Assembly: GCF_032104385.1 (NCBI RefSeq)
Contig: NZ_DAMCHJ010000008.1
Location: forward strand, 1 to 64,000
Direction of reading: 5' to 3'
Length of the DNA: 64,000 bases
From: Tissierella sp032104385
GTDB lineage: Bacteria > Bacillota > Clostridia > Tissierellales > Tissierellaceae
Positions within the stretch are counted from its first letter, which is position 1. Each line of letters opens with the position of its first letter. The position numbers were made by a program, and so were the translations under genes. The notes under the pieces were generated by a model that was not told where the DNA came from, did not search any database, and saw nothing but the letters and a program-made list of their open reading frames with translations. Positions 16,826 to 24,769 of the stretch are shown here, in pieces.

Positions 16826-17655
16826 CTAAAAGATTAATGAGTTTAATATTATCTTTAATATTAACCATATTTATTTTTAATCCAGTTACTGTATCGGCTG
16901 AAAAATCATTAGTATTTGATGACGCTGTGCTATTTAGCGAAGATGAGAGAATTAAATTAGAAACTGAGGCAAATAGTTTATTTAATGCTTATAATATGGA
17001 TATAGTTATTGTAACCACTAATGATACTGAAGGGAAAACATCTAGGGAATATGCAGATGACTTTTTTGATTATGGAGGATTTGGAGTAGGAGACAACCAT
17101 GATGGAATATTATTTTTAATAGATATGGATAATAGGGAGGCTTATATATCTACTTCTGGCATAGGTATTAGATATTTAACAGATAAAAGAATTGAAAAAA
17201 TACTAGATAATGTATTTGACAGTGGTTTAGGTGATGGAGATTACTATGGGGCTGCCATGGGATTTTTAAAAGGGACTAAGGGTTATCTTGAGTCTGGAAT
17301 CCCATCAAATCAATATAATAAACCTGAAGAACCTAAAAAGAAATTAATATTTACTGATTTAATAGGAGATAGTATAATGGGAGGGCTATTGATTAGCAGC
17401 ATATTTTACTTTACCATAAAATCAACATATAAGACAAAATCAAGAAATAAAACTCGAAGAAAAGGGAATTCTTTTGCCTATAAAAAGAATAGTTTTGTAA
17501 ATTTAACTTTGAATGAAGATAAACTAATAGATACTTTTGTAACACATAGAATCATTCCAAAACCTACTGATAATTCCAATTCTTCCAGCGGAAGAAGTAC
17601 AACTCATACTTCTTCTAGTGGAAATACTCATGGTGGAGGAGGACGAAAGTTTTAG
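16813..17655 (+). CDS. TPM domain membrane protein (YdjH-like)
   Basis: 280 residues. A signal peptide (to about residue 30) leads into a TPM_phosphatase domain (about 32-150, with VFDDAVLFSEDE and the acidic DFFDYGGFGVGDNHDGILFLI stretch), then a transmembrane segment near 190, and a low-complexity Ser/Thr/Gly tail ending GGGGRKF. TPM domains are extracytoplasmic in YdjH and in photosystem II repair proteins. Together with the preceding genes it completes an envelope-stress module. GTG start inside the end of the upstream gene. Confidence 0.85.
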   Translation: MANIAKRLMSLILSLILTIFIFNPVTVSAEKSLVFDDAVLFSEDERIKLETEANSLFNAYNMDIVIVTTNDTEGKTSREYADDFFDYGGFGVGDNHDGILFLIDMDNREAYISTSGIGIRYLTDKRIEKILDNVFDSGLGDGDYYGAAMGFLKGTKGYLESGIPSNQYNKPEEPKKKLIFTDLIGDSIMGGLLISSIFYFTIKSTYKTKSRNKTRRKGNSFAYKKNSFVNLTLNEDKLIDTFVTHRIIPKPTDNSNSSSGRSTTHTSSSGNTHGGGGRKF

Positions 17656-17663
17656 GAAAAAAT

Positions 17664-17692
17664 AAAGGGACTAATTAGTCCCTTTATCTTAG
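17664..17692. terminator. Terminator after the YdjIGH-like operon
   Basis: Perfect palindrome AAAGGGACTAATTAGTCCCTTT then a T-rich tail, serving both the plus-strand operon and the convergent thiE end. Confidence 0.75.
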
Positions 17693-17695
17693 TAT

Positions 17696-18346
17696 TTATC
17701 TTCTGTTTTTAAAACTTAACTGAATCTCATTATATAAACTTTCAGCCGTTTCTTTTATATTTGTCTTTGATAATATGGCAGAAGCTATGGCTGCCCCATC
17801 TACACCAGTTTCTATTATAGATCTCACATTAATTTCATTAATTCCACCTATTCCAACAATAGGAATATTAGTATTTTCTTTAATATACTTAAGTTGATCT
17901 AAAGTTACCTTTCGAGTATTTGTTTTGGTAACTGTTGGAAATAAAGCGCCTACTCCAATATAATCAGCTCCATCATCTACAGCTTTTTTGGCTTCTTCTA
18001 GGTTGGCAGTAGATACACCTAAAATCTTATTTTTACCTATAATTTTTCTTACAATATTAGCTGGTAAATCGGTTTGTCCAACGTGAACACCATCAGCATC
18101 TACTGCTAATGCAATATCTACTCTATCATTAATGATTAAAGGAATATTATATTTTTCAGTTAATTTTTTTACTTCAATTGCAAGATTATAAAATTCGAGT
18201 GAGTTAGTATTTTTTTCTCTAAGTTGAACAACAGATACTCCACCTAATATTCCTTGTTCTAAGCTTTTTAAAAAATCTCTCCCATTTAAAACATCTCTAT
18301 CAGTTACTAAATAAAGTTTATAGTTAATATTTTCATAGGATTTCAC
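17696..18346 (-). CDS. thiE: Thiamine-phosphate synthase
   Basis: 216 residues from GTG at 18346, chosen because GGGG lies eight bases upstream; the gene then overlaps thiM by 14 bp. A TIM barrel with LYLVTDRD, VVQLREKN, IINDRVDIALAVDADGVHVGQ and VGIGGI in the expected order, including phosphate- and pyrophosphate-binding loops. It joins HMP-pyrophosphate to thiazole phosphate to give thiamine phosphate. Last gene of the TPP riboswitch operon. Confidence 0.95.
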   Translation of the reverse strand: MKSYENINYKLYLVTDRDVLNGRDFLKSLEQGILGGVSVVQLREKNTNSLEFYNLAIEVKKLTEKYNIPLIINDRVDIALAVDADGVHVGQTDLPANIVRKIIGKNKILGVSTANLEEAKKAVDDGADYIGVGALFPTVTKTNTRKVTLDQLKYIKENTNIPIVGIGGINEINVRSIIETGVDGAAIASAILSKTNIKETAESLYNEIQLSFKNRR

Positions 18347-19151
18347 AGAGATTTCCCCTTTCTTTAATATCATTTTTTGAAAATGTACTTACAGCATCTA
18401 GTAAGTAAACTTTAAAGCTTCCTAAGCCTTCAAAGTTTTTTAAACGTTTATTTGCTTTTTCCCCAGCAATACCCATTATCATTATTCCTGAGATAGCTCC
18501 ATACAAAGGACTTTTCCCAGTCCCACAACAAAGTCCTATTAAAGACGAACTCATACATCCAGTACCAGTTATTTTTGATAATATTTCATGCCCGTTTTTA
18601 ATATAAAAAACTTTTTTGCCATCAGAGATAATATCTACGGAACCTGTTATTGCCACTATGCAATTTAATTGCTTTGCTAAACTTATAGATATTTCTTTTC
18701 CACCATTTAGAGGATTATCTGTAGAGTCTACCCCTTTAGTTAAGCTATTTAGACCGTAAATATTTTTTATTTCTGACATATTACCTCTTAAAACTGATAA
18801 TTTTACTTCTTTAAGAATTTTTTCTACAGTTTTATTTCTTAAGTTAGTAGCACCTACACCTACTGGATCCAATACTACGGGAATACCTAATTTATTAGCT
18901 TTTTTTCCAGCTATTATAAAGGATTCTATAGTTCTTTCATTTAATGTACCAGTATTTAATACTAAGGCAGAAGCTATTGATACCATTTCTTCGACTTCCT
19001 TTGGATCATCTGCCATAACTGGACTTCCCCCTAAAGCTAATACAATATTTGCACAATCATTGGCAGTAACATAATTAGTTATATGATGTACAAGGGGAGT
19101 TTTTTCTTTTATTTTTTCTAAAATTTTATATATTTCATTATAACAGTTCAT
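18333..19151 (-). CDS. thiM: Hydroxyethylthiazole kinase
   Basis: 272 residues from ATG at 19151 with AGGTG six bases upstream. Ribokinase-like fold: PLVHHITNYVTANDCANIVLALGGSPVMADDP at the start (given here only as a landmark), VLDPVGVGATNLR in the middle and the catalytic ITGTGCMSSSL near 205. It phosphorylates salvaged thiazole alcohol, so this operon is a salvage pathway. It starts 18 bp after thiD and overlaps thiE. Confidence 0.95.
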   Translation of the reverse strand: MNCYNEIYKILEKIKEKTPLVHHITNYVTANDCANIVLALGGSPVMADDPKEVEEMVSIASALVLNTGTLNERTIESFIIAGKKANKLGIPVVLDPVGVGATNLRNKTVEKILKEVKLSVLRGNMSEIKNIYGLNSLTKGVDSTDNPLNGGKEISISLAKQLNCIVAITGSVDIISDGKKVFYIKNGHEILSKITGTGCMSSSLIGLCCGTGKSPLYGAISGIMIMGIAGEKANKRLKNFEGLGSFKVYLLDAVSTFSKNDIKERGNLCEIL

Positions 19152-19169
19152 ATTTTTCACCTATTAAAA

Positions 19170-19955
19170 TTATTTATATAGTTCATAAAAATGGTGGACA
19201 GGACCAACTCCTTTACCTATGGGAAAAGAGTTTTCTATAGCAAGAGTTATATATGCTTTGGCTTTTGCTATAGACTCTGTAACAGAAAGACCTTTCCCAA
19301 GATTAGAAGCAATTGCAGATGATAATGTACAGCCTGTTCCATGAGTATTTTTTCTATTAATTCTAGGTGAATTATAGTGAGTAAACTTTTGTCCATCATA
19401 TAGTATATCTAAAGCTTCACCTTCCATATGTCCACCCTTAACTAATACATATCTAGGACCCATTTTATAGATGATTTTAGCAGCTTTTTCAACGTCATTA
19501 AGATTCTGTATTTCCAACCCAGTTATAACCTCTGCCTCTGGAATATTAGGTGTGACTACTGTTGTTATAGGAAACAAATGATTTATTAGAGCCTCTTTAG
19601 CATCAGGTTGTAAGAGATGAAATCCACTTTTAGATACCATTACAGGGTCAACAACTAAATTATTGATTTTATATTTATTGAGAGTATCAGCTATTGTCTT
19701 TATTGTTTCAGTTTTAGAAACCATACCAATTTTTGTCGCATCTACAAATATATCATCAAAAATTACTTCTATTTGTTTTTGAATAATATCAACTGAAATA
19801 TCTTGTACAGCAAAAACACCTTGAGAATTTTGTGCTGTTACTGCTGTAATAACGCTCATTCCATAAACTCTATGAGCTGAAAATGTTTTTAAATCAGCTT
19901 GTATTCCAGCTCCTCCGCAACTATCTGAACCTGCTATAGTTAATAATTTTTTTAT
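19170..19955 (-). CDS. thiD: Hydroxymethylpyrimidine (phosphate) kinase, apparent AUA start
   Basis: Reading upstream of the first ATG (19859) the same frame encodes LLTIAGSDSCGGAGIQADLK, the invariant ThiD N-terminus with the HMP-binding loop, so the short form cannot be right. The frame is closed by a TGA 9 bases before ATA at 19955-19953, which stands exactly where homologues have the initiator Met; no ATG, GTG or TTG is available. GAGGTG lies seven bases upstream and the thiW stop is one base away, favouring coupled initiation at AUA. The 261-residue product has the catalytic HGTGCTLSSAIA near the C-terminus. It phosphorylates HMP and HMP-P. A sequencing error (ATG to ATA) is the alternative. 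Confidence 0.9.
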   Translation of the reverse strand: MKKLLTIAGSDSCGGAGIQADLKTFSAHRVYGMSVITAVTAQNSQGVFAVQDISVDIIQKQIEVIFDDIFVDATKIGMVSKTETIKTIADTLNKYKINNLVVDPVMVSKSGFHLLQPDAKEALINHLFPITTVVTPNIPEAEVITGLEIQNLNDVEKAAKIIYKMGPRYVLVKGGHMEGEALDILYDGQKFTHYNSPRINRKNTHGTGCTLSSAIASNLGKGLSVTESIAKAKAYITLAIENSFPIGKGVGPVHHFYELYK

Positions 19956-19956
19956 T

Positions 19957-20466
19957 TTATTTCACCTCATTTTTATTAATATAAGTATTTAAAATTCCTG
20001 TTTTTGAGATTATCTTCAGTAAAGAATATCCAATAATAGTTCCAGCAAAAGAACTTAGAATAAAAGGACCTACAAAGAAAAACAAGGTAGCTTCTTTTCC
20101 TAAAAAATATTTTGCTATTGGATATGAAATTAATGCGCCAATAATACCAGTGCCTAATACTTCACCTGCCATTGCATAAATTGATTTATTGGTTTTTTTA
20201 TACAGTATACCAGCTAAAAATGCACCAATCATACTACCAGGAAAGGCAAGAAATGAGCCAGTTCCTAATATATTTCTTATTAATGAAATAAGAAATGCCA
20301 CTGCAACTCCATACCAAGGGCCAAGTAATATAGCCATTATTAAGTTAATTCCATGTTGGACTGGAAAAATCTTTGATATTCCTATAGGGATATAAATAAT
20401 ATGAGCACTAATAACACCAACTCCTGTTAATAAAGATGATAGAGTTAACTTTCGTAAATTCATCAT
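19957..20466 (-). CDS. thiW: Thiazole-related ECF transporter S component
   Basis: 169 residues from ATG at 20466 (or the adjacent ATG at 20463) behind GGGGGTG. Five to six hydrophobic segments and the ThiW pattern IYIPIGISKIFPVQHGIN plus PGSMIGAFLAGILYK. ThiW proteins occur only in TPP-regulated operons and are thought to bind thiazole precursors for an energy-coupling transporter. That fits with thiM downstream. First gene after the TPP riboswitch. Confidence 0.88.
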   Translation of the reverse strand: MMNLRKLTLSSLLTGVGVISAHIIYIPIGISKIFPVQHGINLIMAILLGPWYGVAVAFLISLIRNILGTGSFLAFPGSMIGAFLAGILYKKTNKSIYAMAGEVLGTGIIGALISYPIAKYFLGKEATLFFFVGPFILSSFAGTIIGYSLLKIISKTGILNTYINKNEVK

Positions 20467-20487
20467 TGTCACCCCCTTAGTGAAAAA

Positions 20488-20523
20488 ATAAAAAAGCACA
20501 AATCCCAATGCAGGATTTGTGCT
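20488..20523 (-). terminator. TPP riboswitch terminator
   Basis: 11-bp stem AGCACAAATCC with its complement and, on the minus strand, a run of T residues; located between the aptamer and thiW. Confidence 0.88.
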
Positions 20524-20559
20524 TAATGTACATATAAATAAATTCTATAAGTATTTGTA

Positions 20560-20651
20560 CACTTTCCTACGCTGGTATTATCCAGATCAGGTTAGGGGAT
20601 AAAAGACTAATAGGGTCTTTTTCTCAGCTGGCCTTTCCAGCACTCCCAGTG
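20560..20651 (-). promoter_or_regulatory. TPP riboswitch (THI element)
   Basis: On the minus strand: GGGAGTGC, CAGCTGAGA, ACCC, AACCTGATCTGGATAATACC and GCGTAGGAAAGTG, the conserved P1-P5 blocks. Between ACCC and AACCTGATCTGG there is an 18-nt insertion in the P3 region, an allowed extension. TPP binding should terminate thiWDME transcription. Confidence 0.95.
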
Positions 20652-20878
20652 ACTAACTATTTATTTAATATTTTGATTATATGAAAATAATACCACAAAG
20701 ATATTTAATAAGCAAATTAAATTCTTAAAACATCTGTTTATTGTTTAAATGTATTTACTAAATATATAAGAGAGAAGAAAAAGGCAAATTCAAACATGAT
20801 TCTTAAAAGTGTTATTTAATCATGGTTATAAGAATATAGTATCTTAAAATTAAGTGATTAGTACTTAATAAACCTTTT

Positions 20879-21184
20879 TTAATAATTAAAAAACAATCTT
20901 AATATAGTTGGAGAATATAAAATTAAAATTGAAATAATGGTAGCAGTCCAGAATATTATTTTAGTTGTTTTGTTAGAATTTCTTTTTTCAATTAATCTAT
21001 AGGACCAATATATTAAAGCAGCAGTGGCTATAACAAAAATAGGCTTATATTTTGTAAAACTAGATAAATAAGCGGTACCTATTGTCCCTAGACCTAGGGA
21101 TGCTAATATTAATCCTCCACTTCAGCAAAAAGCTGCACCAAAAGCTGTAAAAATTGACAATATACTAAGAAATTTTTCTTTCAC
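20879..21184 (-). CDS. MerT-like membrane protein with predicted selenocysteine (UGA codon 21)
   Basis: 101 residues if UGA is read as selenocysteine. GTG start with GGAGGT six bases upstream. The protein has about four hydrophobic segments; residues 18-24 read AFC-U-SGG and the following LILASLGLGTIG then KYKPIFVIATAALIYWSYRLI match the MerT mercuric transporter pattern, where the position of U is the second of two adjacent membrane cysteines that bind the metal. Coding continues without other stops to TAA. A GGUC-loop hairpin 27 nt downstream of the UGA fits a bacterial SECIS. No mer genes flank it; it stands alone between the TPP leader and thpR. The alternative is a nonsense mutation, but the hairpin argues against it. 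Confidence 0.78.
21086..21099 (-). promoter_or_regulatory. Candidate bacterial SECIS hairpin
   Basis: On the minus strand CCCTA-GGTC-TAGGG: a 5-bp stem closing the same GGUC tetraloop as in Escherichia coli fdhF. It lies 27 nt after the in-frame UGA, within the usual distance range for SelB recognition, and is itself within the coding frame. Confidence 0.75.
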
Positions 21185-21196
21185 AAACAAACCTCC

Positions 21197-21535
21197 CTAG
21201 GGTATATTTATTATTTAATATTATCAAATAATAAATAAAACATCAAGCTTAATAATTTTAATCTTTGGATTTTCTTGAAAAAAGACTAAATCATGAATTT
21301 AAGATTGTAGTCGGGAAAATATAACTGGAATTTAGAAAAAGCATTGTATTTAATAGAAATATTTCAAAAATAAGTTGAGTCTGATTTCTAAGGGATTACA
21401 ATATGGTTATATATAAGAGTTGCACTTATTATAAAATAGATATATAAGATATTAGAATAAAATACTATATTAATTAAAAAAATTGAAATTTTTGCATATA
21501 ATAATTAATATAATCTTTTACTAGGAGGGGAAAAT
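21197..21535. other. Intergenic region without a gene
   Basis: AT-rich and stop-rich on both strands. It must hold the divergent promoters for the MerT-like gene and thpR, but I could not fix either with confidence. Confidence 0.6.
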
Positions 21536-22087
21536 ATGCGTGTTTTTTTAGCCATAGAATTTACAGGAGAGATAAAGGAATATTTATATAAAATTCAACA
21601 GATAGTAAAAAAACATAGCACTACAGGTAATTTTACTAATAAAGAAAATTTTCACTTGACACTTCGATTTATTGGTGAAGTGAAGGATGATGAATTAAAC
21701 AAGTTAAAAGAAGTTCTTGATCATATATTATTAAATCAGGAAAGCTTTCAATTAGTCTTTAACCAGCTTGGAGAATTTACTAGGAAAAACAAAAAAATAA
21801 TTTGGATAGGATTGCAATCCAATAAGGAATTAGATTTACTATATTCCAATTTAGAAGAGAGATTGGAGATTTATGGATATCAAAAGGAAGAAAGAGGATT
21901 TGTTCCACATATAACTTTAGGGAGAGAAATAATCCTTACAGAAGAACTCAATAAGATAGAAAAGTTAGCTAAAATTCATAAGGTGGAGATGATTGTAGAT
22001 AAAGTTTCTATAATGGAAAGTACAAGAAAAGATGGTAAATTGACTTATGTTCCAATTTATGTAAAGCGAATTAATTCAAAGCCTTAG
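21536..22087 (+). CDS. thpR: RNA 2',3'-cyclic phosphodiesterase
   Basis: 183 residues, the LigT/ThpR length. Starts RVFLAIEF and has both catalytic HxTx motifs: FHLTLRFIGE near residue 41 and PHITLGRE near 125. These enzymes hydrolyse RNA 2',3'-cyclic phosphate ends and can ligate tRNA halves in vitro; the cellular role in bacteria is unclear. SD AGGAGGGG. Transcribed alone, before the T-box leader. Confidence 0.93.
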   Translation: MRVFLAIEFTGEIKEYLYKIQQIVKKHSTTGNFTNKENFHLTLRFIGEVKDDELNKLKEVLDHILLNQESFQLVFNQLGEFTRKNKKIIWIGLQSNKELDLLYSNLEERLEIYGYQKEERGFVPHITLGREIILTEELNKIEKLAKIHKVEMIVDKVSIMESTRKDGKLTYVPIYVKRINSKP

Positions 22088-22177
22088 GAAGCATATAAAA
22101 TATAAATATTTATGGTTTAAAATAATGCTGAAAATTTGGTTAATTGAAATTTTTTCAAAAATTTTTTCAAAATCTTA

Positions 22178-22206
22178 TTGACAGCTATACTTTATCATGC
22201 TATATT
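22178..22206 (+). promoter_or_regulatory. Sigma-A promoter of the liv operon
   Basis: TTGACA, 17-bp spacer, TATATT; start expected near 22213, ahead of the T-box leader. Confidence 0.85.
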
Positions 22207-22254
22207 AGTTCTTAAATATAAAAAGATTGCAATCTAATATTAAAATAAATAATA

Positions 22255-22478
22255 AAACTAAGATGAAGAGTGAACTATTAAAGTCATCAATTACAGAAAA
22301 CTGGGGTGGATGAGAGCCAGTATTGATATAATAGGGAACAATCACTTCGGAGTTATATAGCTGAACTAAGTAAGTTATATCGGTGGTAGACCCCGTTAAA
22401 AGGTCAGGGTTTAATATTGAACCTAATGAGTTAATTATCGTGAGATAATTATAAGGTAGAGTGGTAACGCTATAATTG
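22255..22478 (+). promoter_or_regulatory. T-box leader, specifier probably isoleucine
   Basis: Stem I begins GATGAAGAGTG and closes with CACTTC; its distal part has GGTGGATGAGAGCC. The bulge reads GGAACAATCACTTC, giving AUC (isoleucine) when aligned to NNN-A. The T-box block is AGAGTGGTAACGCT, a variant of the usual GTGGTACCGCG but with the UGGU tRNA-binding core, and TAGAG pairs with CTCTA of the terminator to form the antiterminator. Controls the liv genes. Confidence 0.85.
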
Positions 22479-22517
22479 GCCTCTACATGTATTAAATATA
22501 CATGTAGAGGCTTTTTT
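22479..22517 (+). terminator. T-box terminator (liv operon)
   Basis: Perfect 14-bp stem GCCTCTACATGTAT with its complement, short loop, six Ts. Confidence 0.93.
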
Positions 22518-22621
22518 AATGGAAATTTTAAAGGAGGCGTTTATTTTATATGATTATTAATATAGATGAAGATGGTATTAGGCTAAAATAAAATATTAAA
22601 ATTACAAGGAGAGTGTTTTAA

Positions 22622-23794
22622 ATGAATAAAAAATTATTAGGAGTATTATCATTTGTTCTTATATTAAGTCTTGTTGCTGGATGTACATCTAAAACTTCAA
22701 GTGATCAAACTAGTGGAGATACAATAAAAGTTGGATTAAATTATGAGTTATCAGGTGTTGTTGCAACTTACGGTCAAAATTTAAGTGATGGAGTATTATT
22801 GGCTATTGAGCAAATAAATAAAGATGGAGGAGTACTTGGAAAACAAATAGAGCCAATCAAAGTTGATAATAAGTCTGAAGATACAGAAACTGCCAATGTT
22901 TCTACTAGGTTAGCTACTAGAGATAAGGTTGTAGTATTACTTGGACCAGCTACATCTGGAAATACAAAAGCTGCTTCACCAGCAGCTATGCAAAATAAAA
23001 TTCCTCTAATATCCGCTTCAGCTACAGCTGATGATGTTACAGTAGATAGCAATGGGAAAGTTAGAGAATATATATTTAAAACTTGTTTTAGTGATTCTTT
23101 TCAAGGAGTTATGATGGCAGAGTTTGCCTTAAAGGATTTAGGATTTAAAAATGCTGCAATTTTAGCTGATAATACTTCTGATTACGCAAAGGGACTTTCA
23201 AAAGCGTTTAAAGAAACCTTTACATCTCAAGGCGGAACAATATTAGCAGAAGAAGCTTATCAAGCAAAGGATACAGATTTTAAAGCAGTTTTAACAAATC
23301 TTAAGGGATTAAACCCAGAAGTATTATTTGTTCCTGGTTATTATGAAGAAACAGGGTTAATAGTTAGGCAAGCAAGAGAATTAGGATTAAATGTACCAAT
23401 ACTTGGAGGAGATGGATATGAGTCTCCAAAGCTTACTGAAATAGCAGGGAAAGATGTTTTAAATCAGGTGTATTACTCAAGCCACTATTCTCCAATGGAC
23501 GATGCAGAAGAAGTAGTTAAATTTAAAGAAAATTTCAAAGTGAAATATGGCAAAGATGCAGATGCATTTAATGCTTTAGGATATGATTTAGGTTATTTTC
23601 TAAAAGATGCTTTAGAGAGAGCTGGTGAAGCAAATTCAGAGAAATTAAAAGATGCTATTGCAGAAACCAAAGACTTTAAGGGAGTAACGGGAACTATATC
23701 CATAGATGAAAACCATAATCCAGTAAAATCTGTAACTATTATAGAAATGAAAGACGGAGTTCCAACATTCTTAAAAAAATTAGATCCAAAATAA
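22622..23794 (+). CDS. livJ: Branched-chain amino acid ABC transporter substrate-binding lipoprotein
   Basis: 390 residues with a lipoprotein signal ending SLVAGC at residue 21. The remainder is a type I periplasmic-binding fold: IKVGLNYELSGVVATYGQ, GVLLAIEQINKDGGVLGK, and the GPATSGNT and SATADD loops that hold the amino acid alpha groups. The isoleucine T-box upstream supports a branched-chain ligand. SD AAGGAGAG. A hairpin separates it from livH, probably allowing surplus binding protein. Confidence 0.95.
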   Translation: MNKKLLGVLSFVLILSLVAGCTSKTSSDQTSGDTIKVGLNYELSGVVATYGQNLSDGVLLAIEQINKDGGVLGKQIEPIKVDNKSEDTETANVSTRLATRDKVVVLLGPATSGNTKAASPAAMQNKIPLISASATADDVTVDSNGKVREYIFKTCFSDSFQGVMMAEFALKDLGFKNAAILADNTSDYAKGLSKAFKETFTSQGGTILAEEAYQAKDTDFKAVLTNLKGLNPEVLFVPGYYEETGLIVRQARELGLNVPILGGDGYESPKLTEIAGKDVLNQVYYSSHYSPMDDAEEVVKFKENFKVKYGKDADAFNALGYDLGYFLKDALERAGEANSEKLKDAIAETKDFKGVTGTISIDENHNPVKSVTIIEMKDGVPTFLKKLDPK

Positions 23795-23799
23795 GAATA

Positions 23800-23855
23800 A
23801 AGAACAATGTTTTTAAATGGTTGAAAATTTAAAGACATTGTTCTTATATACTTTT
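23800..23855 (+). terminator. Intra-operon hairpin after livJ
   Basis: Imperfect stem with outer 11-bp arms AAGAACAATGT and its complement and inner TAAAT/ATTTA, followed by a T-rich stretch. Likely a partial terminator that raises livJ over the membrane genes. Confidence 0.65.
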
Positions 23856-23873
23856 ATAGAAAGGAAGTTATAA

Positions 23874-24758
23874 ATGAAACAACTATTACAGCAATTAATA
23901 AATGGGATATCGCTAGGAAGTATATATGCTCTAATAGCATTAGGTTATACCATGGTATATGGGATAATAAATTTAATTAATTTTGCCCATGGAGATATTT
24001 ATATGATGGGGGCATATGTGGGATTTGCTTTAACAACCTTTCTAAAATTAGGTTTTCTTCCTTCATTGTTAATCTCTATGTTAGTTTGTAGTATTCTAGG
24101 AGTAGTAATAGAAAAAGTAGCATATAAACCTATAAGGAATTCAACAAGGATTGCAGCCCTTATTACTGCAATATCTGTATCTTTATTTTTACAATATATC
24201 ATGGTATATTTTGTGAAACCAGATACAAGAACGTTTCCAGAAGTCTTAAAGAGTAGAATTCTTACTTTGTTTAACGGCAAAATTATAATAGATATAAAAA
24301 ATATATACATTATTTTAATAACTATAATATTGATGATGAGTCTTCAATATATAGTTCACAAGACAAAGGTTGGCAAAGCCATGAGAGCGGTTTCTCTTGA
24401 TAAGGATGCTGCTGAGCTCATGGGGATAGATATAAATAAGACTATATCAATTACGTTTGCTATTGGTTCTGCATTAGCAGGAGCAGCAGGAGTTCTTGTG
24501 GGAGTCTATTACAATACTATAAATCCTCTAATGGGGGCAGGCCCTGGATTAAAAGCATTTGTTGCAGCAGTATTAGGAGGAATAGGAATTATTCCTGGTG
24601 CAGTATTTGGAGGGTTTTTTCTTGGCATGACTGAAACCCTTGTTTCTGCTTACGGAGGATCAGTATTTAAAGATGCTGTTGCCTTTTCAATACTTATTAT
24701 AGTCTTATTATTAAAACCTAATGGGCTTTTAGGTAAGACTGTAAAAGAAAAGGTATAG
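23874..24758 (+). CDS. livH: Branched-chain amino acid ABC transporter permease LivH
   Basis: 294 residues, eight or so helices. Family signature QQLINGISLGSIYALIALGYTMVYG at the N-terminus (landmark) and NFAHGDIYMMGA; the ATPase-contact loop reads RAVSLDKDAAELMGIDI. One of two channel subunits for leucine, isoleucine and valine uptake. Its gene follows livJ by 79 bp and precedes livM by 11 bp. Confidence 0.94.
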   Translation: MKQLLQQLINGISLGSIYALIALGYTMVYGIINLINFAHGDIYMMGAYVGFALTTFLKLGFLPSLLISMLVCSILGVVIEKVAYKPIRNSTRIAALITAISVSLFLQYIMVYFVKPDTRTFPEVLKSRILTLFNGKIIIDIKNIYIILITIILMMSLQYIVHKTKVGKAMRAVSLDKDAAELMGIDINKTISITFAIGSALAGAAGVLVGVYYNTINPLMGAGPGLKAFVAAVLGGIGIIPGAVFGGFFLGMTETLVSAYGGSVFKDAVAFSILIIVLLLKPNGLLGKTVKEKV

Positions 24759-24769
24759 GAGGAAGAAAG

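Noticed and set aside
20467..20508. Longer thiW start at 20508
   Set aside because: It lies inside the TPP riboswitch terminator; the ATG at 20466 follows a strong SD.
22550..22591. 13-codon open frame with four isoleucine codons and an upstream AAAGGAGG, between the isoleucine T-box and livJ
   Set aside because: Could look like a leader peptide, but isoleucine codons are common in AT-rich DNA, the SD spacing is long and the T-box already explains control.
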